Below are positions 42,618 through 49,416 of a stretch of DNA of 64,000 nt, one piece after another. Both the position numbers and the translations under genes were made by a program. How positions within the stretch are numbered: the first letter of the stretch is position 1; every line of letters starts with the position of its first letter. The notes below the pieces were generated by a model. The model saw nothing but the letters and a program-made list of their open reading frames with translations. It did not search any database and was not told the origin of the DNA. Source of the stretch: Chitinophagaceae bacterium (GTDB taxonomy: Bacteria > Bacteroidota > Bacteroidia > Chitinophagales > Chitinophagaceae); NCBI GenBank assembly GCA_016720565.1, contig JADKKJ010000011.1, positions 806,001-870,000 of the forward strand. The letters are read 5' to 3'.

Positions 42618-43607
42618 TCATTTCTTTTTGCCTTCATCCAGGATTCCTTCGAACCTGGCTTTTATATTCTCTGGCAGGTTATCATAACCTCTTTCAACAG
42701 GGAACTGACGGTCTCTGGGTGGCAGGTAATAAACGCGTGGTTTGGTACCCAGCTCCTCCTGGAAACGATAGGCAGCGCGATCTTTGATCAGTTGGGTGAA
42801 ACTTAACGTTTCATCACCATTACTTACGGTATCTTCTTTTTCATCGCCGAAATAGAATACGCCATTGGGGCAAGCCTCCACGCATGGTGGGAGCAGGCCT
42901 TCACGGGCACGGTCCGGACAGAAATCGCATTTTTCAACGGTACCCACTTTAGCCGGAAGATTGGTTTCGGGGTTAGACTTCAGGTTCATGATATCCAACG
43001 GTTGCTGTGGCTCATCCCAGTTAAATACACGGGTGGAATAAGGGCAGGCAGCCATACAGAATTTGCAACCAATGCAACGTTCATTATCTATAAGTACCAG
43101 GCCATCCTGTCTTTTATAGGTGGCATCCACCGGGCAAACCTTTACACAGGGAGGATTATCGCAATGAAAACATTGTTTGGGGAACCAATAGGGGGCAGCC
43201 TTATCGCTATCCTTCATCAGCTTCACGGTCAGCCATTCTGTTTCTGGCGGACGATAGTGCCATTTCTGGCAGGCGCTGATACATTTGCGGGCGTTTTTGC
43301 AACGACCAAGATCTACCACCATGACAAATTTTTTACCAGCCATACCCTGGCGTGCTTCCAGTTTGGAAACGATGGCCATATGCTCCTGGTAATTAAGATA
43401 AGCGGAGTCGATCTCTACGATCTCACCTTCCGGTGATAGCAGTCTCACTTTTTCTCCGGTTTTGGCTGCCTGTTGTGATGAACAGGAACAGGCCAGACTG
43501 CCACAGGCTGCAGTAGCAATGGTAGCAATGGCGGCATTTTTAATAAAATCCCGTCTGCCTGGATCATTTATTTCTTCAGCTTTCATTATAAATGGTTTTG
43601 GGGTCAT
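42618..43607 (-). CDS. Tat-exported 4Fe-4S ferredoxin-type subunit
   Basis: A 329-residue protein. It starts with a twin-arginine signal (DPGRRDFIKNAAIATIATAA) with a possible lipobox (TAAC or SLAC), then a short domain EKVRLLSPEGEIVEID, then an electron-transfer domain with four cysteine clusters: CKNARKCISACQKWH, CFHCDNPPCVKVCP, CIGCKFCMAACP and CDFCPDRA...CVEACP. This is the DmsB/NrfC/PsrB pattern carrying up to four 4Fe-4S clusters. Its start overlaps the previous stop by one base (TAATG). It likely docks on the NrfD subunit at the periplasmic face. Confidence 0.9.
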   Translation of the reverse strand: MTPKPFIMKAEEINDPGRRDFIKNAAIATIATAACGSLACSCSSQQAAKTGEKVRLLSPEGEIVEIDSAYLNYQEHMAIVSKLEARQGMAGKKFVMVVDLGRCKNARKCISACQKWHYRPPETEWLTVKLMKDSDKAAPYWFPKQCFHCDNPPCVKVCPVDATYKRQDGLVLIDNERCIGCKFCMAACPYSTRVFNWDEPQQPLDIMNLKSNPETNLPAKVGTVEKCDFCPDRAREGLLPPCVEACPNGVFYFGDEKEDTVSNGDETLSFTQLIKDRAAYRFQEELGTKPRVYYLPPRDRQFPVERGYDNLPENIKARFEGILDEGKKK

Positions 43608-43813
43608 TATTTATTTTCCTTGGATGGGTTTTGCATCCAGTCGTAGAGTTCTTTATTGGAAGTCAGTTTCTTTTTAGCAGCCGCTTCAAATATTTTTTTA
43701 TCGATCTCTACCAGTTTTCCATCTGGTGTAAGCATCTTCACTTTCTCTTCCTTATCGGCAGAAAGAAACTGGCTGAAGAAGCCTCTTCGGGTTTTGTTTT
43801 GATTGTTTCCCAT
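43607..43813 (-). CDS. Small RR-motif protein, paralogue of the FeS-subunit N-terminus
   Basis: A 68-residue protein, first gene of the operon. It has a Tat-like RRGFFSQFLS start but no long hydrophobic stretch, then EKVKMLTPDGKLVEID, which is nearly the same as EKVRLLSPEGEIVEID in the next gene. The C-terminus is helical and charged. I do not know a named family. It may be a stand-alone copy of the FeS subunit's N-terminal domain, or an assembly or chaperone factor. Stop and next start share one base. Confidence 0.6.
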   Translation of the reverse strand: MGNNQNKTRRGFFSQFLSADKEEKVKMLTPDGKLVEIDKKIFEAAAKKKLTSNKELYDWMQNPSKENK

Positions 43814-43880
43814 GATTTTTTATTGAGTATTTAGGGGTAAAATGACCCATGCAACTTATTTAGCAATTCCTGACCCTGTT

Positions 43881-43894
43881 ATGACATAAATCAA
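43881..43894. promoter_or_regulatory. FNR/CRP-geometry operator, copy 1
   Basis: ATGAC-ATAA-ATCAA has the 5-4-5 layout of FNR/CRP sites; the right half is a perfect ATCAA. It sits in the 268-bp gap between the divergent electron-transfer operons. Confidence 0.5.
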
Positions 43895-43950
43895 GGCCTT
43901 TGCTGAGAATTATCTGATGCATAAGGATTTGACCATAGTTAGACAGGAGA

Positions 43951-43964
43951 ATGACAAAGGTCAT
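43951..43964. promoter_or_regulatory. FNR/CRP-geometry operator, copy 2
   Basis: ATGAC-AAAG-GTCAT is a perfect dyad with a 4-bp spacer. Its centre is 70 bp from that of copy 1. The shared ATGAC half-site supports one regulator binding both. Confidence 0.5.
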
Positions 43965-44081
43965 GATGGGTTGAACTTATTGTCATGAGAATGTAATTCG
44001 CTTCCAAATACTTTTGAAAATGAATTGTTAAAGCAGTTCACGTTCATTGCAAGTTTTTCTTTACACCTAAATAAGTAGTTT

Positions 44082-45269
44082 ATGAAAAGGTTTTCTTTAA
44101 TGCAGGCTTCAGTGCTGTTCGCGGGGGTGCTATTTATGTTTGCCTCCCTGGTTCAGTGCCGGAAAACAGGTGATCTGATCAAAAATCTTGACAGATCTTA
44201 TACAGCAGGAGCCGACTCCACTGTATTCGCATCATTTAGCGACAATACCACTATTGCCACAGCCGATGTTGTTCCCGATGTTAATGATATTATCAAGGTT
44301 CGCGGGGTGCAGACCATCATCCATGAATATTGCAATACCGGAAACTGTCATGGTGGAAGAGTTAAGCCAACCTTCGACACTTATGCAGACATTATGAAAT
44401 ATGTATCGGCAGGTAATCCTGGTGGCAGCAAACTTTGGGAATATATCACTACCAATAATTTTGACAAGGCAATGCCTCCGGTAAATTCCAACCATGAACT
44501 TCCTACTACCGACAAAAAGCTTATTTATAATTGGATCCTGAACGGAGCCAAACAGACACCAGATCTGGCCGACTTCCGTCCGGCTGCTATACGTATCATT
44601 AATGATGGTTGCGGATCTGCCAACTGTCATAACCAGGCTACAGCTACCGGTGGATGGGCAAGAAAAGGATTACTGAGCATCACTTCTGCTGATACTACCA
44701 TGTATACTTACACTAACCCTTCAACAGGAGCCCAATCACTTTATTGCCTGCTTACCAATACTACCATCCGCGACCAGGTATGGAACGCATATAAGGATAG
44801 TGTTAAGAAGTTTTACAGCGATACAGTAGCATTTGCCAGCTTCCGCCCTTATAAAACAGTTAGTACTCCGGTTTCTGCCAGCAGCACCAGGGGTCCTCTT
44901 CAAACTTATGATGACATTCTGATGGATATCAATTATCCTAAAGGATTACGCGCAAACAGTTCTGTAGTGTATACAGACCCGGTTACACTTAAAGGTTATT
45001 ATGTAAGAGGAAATAACCTGAACTCCAGCAGCGTGTTCATTTCAAGGGTTGACTCAACCTTATTACCAGCTAACCCTTTCACCGGTGTTTATAATACGAC
45101 ACAACAGGGTGGTATGGCTTATGATGATGGTGGATTGAAACCTTCTGAAGTTGCTTTACTGAAAGCCTGGTATTTCGCCGATCCAAATGTTCCAACTGTT
45201 TGGAAATATGGAATCAATAACGCGGGTATACTTAAATACAGGAAAACAGGAAAGATCATCAAGCTTTAA
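44082..45269 (+). CDS. Lipoprotein with two CX4CH haem-like motifs
   Basis: A 395-residue exported protein with a signal and probable lipidation cysteine (FMFASLVQC). Two motifs, CNTGNCHGG (Cys84, Cys89, His90) and CGSANCHN (Cys177, Cys182, His183), have four residues between the cysteines, as in some cytochromes c3. After the first comes AMPPV (Met131), a possible axial ligand. The CHGG and MPP setting resembles outer-envelope cytochrome-like domains common in Bacteroidota. Haem attachment is not proven. First gene of a three-gene plus-strand operon facing the FeS/NrfD operon. Confidence 0.65.
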   Translation: MKRFSLMQASVLFAGVLFMFASLVQCRKTGDLIKNLDRSYTAGADSTVFASFSDNTTIATADVVPDVNDIIKVRGVQTIIHEYCNTGNCHGGRVKPTFDTYADIMKYVSAGNPGGSKLWEYITTNNFDKAMPPVNSNHELPTTDKKLIYNWILNGAKQTPDLADFRPAAIRIINDGCGSANCHNQATATGGWARKGLLSITSADTTMYTYTNPSTGAQSLYCLLTNTTIRDQVWNAYKDSVKKFYSDTVAFASFRPYKTVSTPVSASSTRGPLQTYDDILMDINYPKGLRANSSVVYTDPVTLKGYYVRGNNLNSSSVFISRVDSTLLPANPFTGVYNTTQQGGMAYDDGGLKPSEVALLKAWYFADPNVPTVWKYGINNAGILKYRKTGKIIKL

Positions 45270-45300
45270 TCCAAACAACCACAATTAAAATTTCAGGTAT

Positions 45301-45927
45301 ATGAAAAGTAAAATCATTTTAGTAGCTGCGATAACCTCCATGACGGTTTACCTGTTATCCTCCTGCTATCGCAATAAAGAAGACATTCTTACCCAGCCTA
45401 GGGTTTCATTCCGCAACGAAGTAGTTCCAATTGTTACTGCAGGTCCATGCGGATGCCACAATACCAGCCTGACGGTGCGCGCGGTATTATTCTCCGACAA
45501 TAAGACCAATACGATCTTTTATGATGCGATCCTGGCCAGGAGAAGTTCCTTCGAATCATGGATCCTTAATGGTACTGGTCACCCGGGTGGTGGTGCCATC
45601 GATTTCAAACCAGCTGAAAAAGACATCATGAAAAGATGGCTGCAGCAGGGAGATCCTTATGATGATGGAACCGGCTGTACTGTATCTGGTGCTTTGACCT
45701 ATACTACAGACATCCTGCCTATTTATAATAGCAGCTGTAAAGGTGCCACCTGCCATGGCGGTATCGCTGTAGCGCTTGATTATAATAAAATGGTAACTAA
45801 TAAGGATAAACTTACCACTATCATGAATACCGGTGGAAGTTCTGGCCACCCCGGTGGTGCACTCAGTCTTACTACCTGTACCGTTAATAAATTCAAAGCC
45901 TGGATCACTCAAGGCCAGCCTCAGTAA
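45301..45927 (+). CDS. Lipoprotein with CXCH and CX4CH motifs
   Basis: A 208-residue protein with a clear lipobox (TVYLLSSC, Cys22). It carries PCGCHN (Cys50, Cys52, His53; only one residue between the cysteines) and SCKGATCHGG (Cys146, Cys151, His152). GTGHPGGG and SSGHPGGA repeat as a pair, suggesting two tandem domains. Probably a partner of the previous gene, 31 bp upstream. The CXCH site is unusual and may not bind haem. Confidence 0.62.
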   Translation: MKSKIILVAAITSMTVYLLSSCYRNKEDILTQPRVSFRNEVVPIVTAGPCGCHNTSLTVRAVLFSDNKTNTIFYDAILARRSSFESWILNGTGHPGGGAIDFKPAEKDIMKRWLQQGDPYDDGTGCTVSGALTYTTDILPIYNSSCKGATCHGGIAVALDYNKMVTNKDKLTTIMNTGGSSGHPGGALSLTTCTVNKFKAWITQGQPQ

Positions 45928-45964
45928 CAATCATTGTAAAAAGTAAAGATTAAAAAAGACTATT

Positions 45965-46873
45965 ATGAAAAAGATTCTAATACTTCTGACGCTGGTGTTA
46001 TGTGGCTGGACAATCAGCTTTGCCCAGGATGCAGCTGCTAAAGAAGCCCCCAAACAAAAATTTACCCGCGCTACTTTTAACGCAACCAGGGTGATCAATA
46101 TGCAAAGCCCCGAGATCGTAAGTAAAGGAAGCCTGCAGGTGTTGATCTCCCACCACTTCACCTACCTGTGGAATAAAGATGCAGATGGACAGGATAACCT
46201 GGCCCAGTTCCTGGGAATTAATTCTGGCGTAGCCAAAACTTATGTATCCTTCGATTATTCGCTTACTGATTATGCGAACGTAGGACTGGCCCTTGCAGGA
46301 AGTTCCAAATATGAAGGCTGGGCTAAATTCAAAATACTAAGACAACAAACAGGTTTAAAAAATATTCCTGTAAGTATTGCCTGGTATTCCATGGCCCATG
46401 TTTCTGCAGCAAAACAAAAAGACATCGAGTCTTATAATAAATGGTCATTTGTTCATCAATTGATCATTGCCAGGAAATTCTCTGATAAATTCAGCCTTGA
46501 ACTGCTTCCTACACTGGTGCATTTCAACGTAGTTCCTTACGGTATCAACAACAGCAACCTGGTGTATAGCCTTGGAATGGCTGGTAAATACAAACTGGGA
46601 GCTAAGAAAAACCTGACCTTCGAATACAACCGCCAGCTGAACATGTATAAGAATATCATTGATAAGAGCGGTACTATCCTGGATTATTCTCCAGACCTGC
46701 TTTCTGTAGGTATGGAATTTAATACCGGTGGACACCTGTTCCAATTCTATATTGGCAACACACTGGATGCATCCCTGGTTGACCAGCTTGCCAGGAACAA
46801 TAGTTATATTAAGAACGGCCATTTTGCTTTCGGCTTTACTATCAACAGAAGCCTGAGCCTGAAGAAAGACTAG
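45965..46873 (+). CDS. DUF5777-type outer-membrane beta-barrel protein
   Basis: A 302-residue protein with a signal peptide (LLTLVLCGWTISFAQ). The pattern ATFNATRVINMQSPEIVSKG, LQVLISHHF, AKTYVSFDYSLTDYANVGLA and AKFKILRQQ matches the DUF5777 barrel family as I remember it. Alternating hydrophobic strands and the ending HFAFGFTINRSL fit an outer-membrane barrel. Third gene of the CX4CH lipoprotein operon, so it may house or anchor those proteins at the outer membrane. Confidence 0.75.
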   Translation: MKKILILLTLVLCGWTISFAQDAAAKEAPKQKFTRATFNATRVINMQSPEIVSKGSLQVLISHHFTYLWNKDADGQDNLAQFLGINSGVAKTYVSFDYSLTDYANVGLALAGSSKYEGWAKFKILRQQTGLKNIPVSIAWYSMAHVSAAKQKDIESYNKWSFVHQLIIARKFSDKFSLELLPTLVHFNVVPYGINNSNLVYSLGMAGKYKLGAKKNLTFEYNRQLNMYKNIIDKSGTILDYSPDLLSVGMEFNTGGHLFQFYIGNTLDASLVDQLARNNSYIKNGHFAFGFTINRSLSLKKD

Positions 46874-46898
46874 ATCCCTAAGATTGCTTGCATAAAGG

Positions 46899-46926
46899 AA
46901 AGGACAGCCACGGCTGTCCTTTCTGT
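46899..46926. terminator. Hairpin between convergent genes
   Basis: Stem AAAGGACAGC/GCTGTCCTTT with a 4-nt loop (46899-46922). The T-tract is weak on either side. It lies 26 bp after the DUF5777 stop and before the end of the asparaginase-like gene. Confidence 0.6.
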
Positions 46927-46945
46927 ATTAATAACATGTCTGGAA

Positions 46946-47434
46946 CTATTCCATCTCTTCAAAATTGCCTGTTTCTTTATTCTTCCTTACTCGGTTTGCG
47001 TGAAAATAGCGGCCATTCATAGCAATATAAACTCCCGCTGGAAGTGTTTGCGCAAAGGCCAGGGCACTGCCCAGGTTGAATAACCCATCGGAGCTACCGA
47101 ATTTAATCGGGATCATTGCTCCGGTCAGTACGATCGTCTTGTCTTTTACTTTTTCAGCCAGCAGAGAAGCTGTGATGGCCATAGTATCGGTACCATGTGT
47201 GATCACGATCCTCGACTCTTCACAGGAATTGCACTGGTGCGCGATCAGGTCACGGTCCTGTTCACTCATTTCTAAACTATCGATCATCATCAGGGTCCGA
47301 GTCACAACCGGTACACGGCTCCTTCCAAGCTGTAACAGGTCGGCCAGGTGTGAATCTTTAAAATATAGCTGACCGTTCAGTTCGTTGTATTCTTTATCGA
47401 AAGTACCGCCGGTGATGAAGATGCGAATAGACAT
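46946..47434 (-). CDS. Single-domain asparaginase-like protein
   Basis: A 162-residue protein equal to the N-terminal domain of type I/II asparaginases. The first threonine site IFITGGTFDKEY and the second VITHGTDTMAITASLL are both present, followed by VLTGAMIPIKFGSSDGLFNL. The C-terminal domain of about 160 residues is missing, yet the frame ends cleanly (NFEEME stop). Short forms like this exist in Bacteroidota; activity is uncertain because the dimer site is normally completed by the C-terminal domain. Confidence 0.8.
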   Translation of the reverse strand: MSIRIFITGGTFDKEYNELNGQLYFKDSHLADLLQLGRSRVPVVTRTLMMIDSLEMSEQDRDLIAHQCNSCEESRIVITHGTDTMAITASLLAEKVKDKTIVLTGAMIPIKFGSSDGLFNLGSALAFAQTLPAGVYIAMNGRYFHANRVRKNKETGNFEEME

Positions 47435-47449
47435 GGTTCGAGTTTCGGG

Positions 47450-47498
47450 GGTTCAGGGTTCAAGGTTCAGGGTTCAAGGTTCAAGGTTCAGGGTTCAA
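47450..47498. repeat. Heptamer tandem repeat (GGTTCAR), seven units
   Basis: Seven consecutive 7-mers: GGTTCAG, GGTTCAA, GGTTCAG, GGTTCAA, GGTTCAA, GGTTCAG, GGTTCAA. This is the cleanest of the heptamer arrays. It fills the gap between two minus-strand genes, right up to the stop at 47501. Confidence 0.85.
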
Positions 47499-47500
47499 AG

Positions 47501-49051
47501 TTAGCGATGGCGGCTGGAAAGATATTTTTCGTGCACCACTTTTTCCATGGACTTGCCATAAACCTTTCCTTCTATCCAGGATATGATATCCAGGTAGGCG
47601 AAGGACCGGGTCTGGAAGCGGTTTTTTTCCAGGTGTTTGATGGTGTTCAGCAGTTTCTCAAACTCTGGTTTTAATTGCCTTGGTGAAAATGGCATGGACT
47701 GCCTGAGGAAACGGAAGATAGCCTCCTCAACGCTGGTAAGATTCTTCATCTTAGCCATAAAGCGGTATACAGATTTGGTGAGCGATTCCATCAGCATATC
47801 ATTGCCCAGCTCATAATGCGCCATCAGGTGCACCAGTCGCGCATAACATTGAAGATCATACCGAAGGTTGCTGGTATCGTTGATCACCAGCTGCAGGTAA
47901 TCGATAGAACGATTATAGTCCCCACTGCCAAAATACAGCATCGCGAATTTATAATTCATCACCAGTACTCGGTGGGGATCAAGGAAGATATCTTCTTCTA
48001 CCAGCTGTTTTTCGATCACCGGCACCATGGGTAAACCCTGCGAGAATGTTCCCTGCATAAAATGCTGATTGATCCTGGCTATACTGATATATACAAAGCA
48101 CTGCACACGGAAATTGTCATTGTCTGTAACTCTTTTAGTTTCCGCAAAATTCTCCAGGTTATGCAAAGCGATCTCAAACTCTTTATGATTGCGCAGGTCG
48201 AAATGCGCGTTGAGCAGGTTGTGAAGTCCTTTGATATAGTGGCCGGTCTCTACCCGGATCATTAATGGTTGTTCTTTGAACAGATCCACCCATTTACGTG
48301 TATAGCGGTAATACTGCAGGAAATCCTGACGGATAAATGCATACCAGGTATAACACTGATATAAATATAAACGCTGGTAGAAGCCTGTCTGCTCATTCAT
48401 ATTTTCCGGCAGACTTTCTTTCATGAAGCGGCGAATATCTTTTTCATCCTCTTCATTCCGGGCATGGCCATTCTCCACATACCAGCCATAAAGTTTTAAT
48501 GCCAAAGTAGACAGGCGGGTCACCATATCAATATGGTTGTTCACTTCATTGGATTCCACTTCCAGCACACGCGCCTTATCACTCATGCTTCTTGTGATGT
48601 GCAGGTTCTCTATTCTCTTCTCAAGGGTTATCAACTGAAGAAGGAAATTATATTTCTGGTTGGTATGCGCGATCTCTTTGGCCCTTTCAATGATGCGAAG
48701 GCTTTGATGGAATAATCCTTTCTTGTATAATATATGCGCGTGGTCGAATTGTTCATTCAACTGAAGGTCCAGGCTATCGCCGGATTTTAAAAGACGAAGA
48801 CTGGCCAGTATCTGCTTATATAAATGTGCTTTAAGATTCGCCAGCTGTGGTTTTGTGGACTCGCCCATTTTTACCAGCAGCGATCTTTCGTCATATTCTT
48901 TTTGCTTATCGAGCAGGTCAAATAAACGTACGATCTTCAGCTCTTCTTTTCCCGAACTTCTTTTAATGTAAAGTTTGAAATGCCGCTTCTCTGCTTTTTC
49001 CATGGAACGGATCAACTGAAATAATATATCCTGATTGCGGTTGGGCATCAT
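47501..49051 (-). CDS. Conserved hypothetical alpha-helical (TPR-like) protein, 516 residues
   Basis: No signal peptide or membrane segment. The N-terminus (QLIRSMEKAEKRHFKLYIKR, then LFDLLDKQKEYDERSLL) is helical, and most of the rest reads as helix pairs (KGLFHQSLRIIERAKEIAHT, SGDYNRSIDYLQLVINDT) like TPR repeats. I know similar proteins in Bacteroidota only as hypothetical. Likely a cytosolic scaffold; no function can be given. It is transcribed away from the structured gap at 49052-49416. Confidence 0.6.
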   Translation of the reverse strand: MMPNRNQDILFQLIRSMEKAEKRHFKLYIKRSSGKEELKIVRLFDLLDKQKEYDERSLLVKMGESTKPQLANLKAHLYKQILASLRLLKSGDSLDLQLNEQFDHAHILYKKGLFHQSLRIIERAKEIAHTNQKYNFLLQLITLEKRIENLHITRSMSDKARVLEVESNEVNNHIDMVTRLSTLALKLYGWYVENGHARNEEDEKDIRRFMKESLPENMNEQTGFYQRLYLYQCYTWYAFIRQDFLQYYRYTRKWVDLFKEQPLMIRVETGHYIKGLHNLLNAHFDLRNHKEFEIALHNLENFAETKRVTDNDNFRVQCFVYISIARINQHFMQGTFSQGLPMVPVIEKQLVEEDIFLDPHRVLVMNYKFAMLYFGSGDYNRSIDYLQLVINDTSNLRYDLQCYARLVHLMAHYELGNDMLMESLTKSVYRFMAKMKNLTSVEEAIFRFLRQSMPFSPRQLKPEFEKLLNTIKHLEKNRFQTRSFAYLDIISWIEGKVYGKSMEKVVHEKYLSSRHR

Positions 49052-49276
49052 AACTATTTTGGCCTGAAAACCTTGACCAGCAAGGCTTTTAGCTTTTATT
49101 TCACCGATTAGCGATGTGTAAACCCGGTCTAATTTGACTTTAACCGGAGGCGGTCACCTGTTAATTTCGTTTCCGGAAGATGATGATGACAATGCCTGGT
49201 GAGTGAAGCACAAAGATAACTAATCTTCCACCTCAGTTCTACTCTTCAACTTTTTCATATGGCAAGCAATCGTTAG

Positions 49277-49310
49277 GGTCAGTCCGTTTCTACGGAAGGA
49301 CCTTTTTTTT
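49277..49310 (+). terminator. Intrinsic terminator or attenuator upstream of the acylase
   Basis: Stem GGTC-TCCGT/ACGGA-GGACC with TTCT loop, then eight T (49303-49310). AGGGTCAG at 49275-49282 is complementary to CTGACCCT at 49315-49322, so a longer competing stem could replace it. Confidence 0.65.
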
Positions 49311-49329
49311 GCGCCTGACCCTCCATGTC

Positions 49330-49345
49330 CCGCAATCGATTGCGG
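49330..49345. promoter_or_regulatory. Perfect 16-bp palindrome, possible operator
   Basis: CCGCAATCGATTGCGG is fully self-complementary, about 70 bp before the acylase start. It abuts a second near-palindrome, GGTCGTTTAAAGACC (49344-49358). Confidence 0.4.
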
Positions 49346-49416
49346 TCGTTTAAAGACCACCAGATCAATGACTATTCGGACTAACTGTTGTTCGTATAAA
49401 ATGAATAATTTTAGTC

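Larger units (their letters stand above)
49052..49416. other. 365-bp gene-free region with RNA-like structure
   Basis: Divergent gap between the helical protein and the penicillin acylase. It holds inverted GGAAGAT (49175-49181) and ATCTTCC (49223-49229), a strong plus-strand terminator (49277-49310), a stretch that could pair with the terminator's base (49315-49322), and two palindromes (49330-49345, 49344-49358). No open frame looks real. The terminator without an upstream plus-strand gene suggests a small RNA or a long leader with attenuation. Confidence 0.45.

Noticed and set aside
47450..47498. CRISPR array
   Set aside because: The units are 7-nt head-to-tail repeats with no spacers and no cas genes.
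49275..49310. SRP (4.5S) RNA
   Set aside because: GGTCAG and GGAAG are present, but the conserved AGCA part of the apical loop is missing and the hairpin ends in a T-tract as a terminator would.
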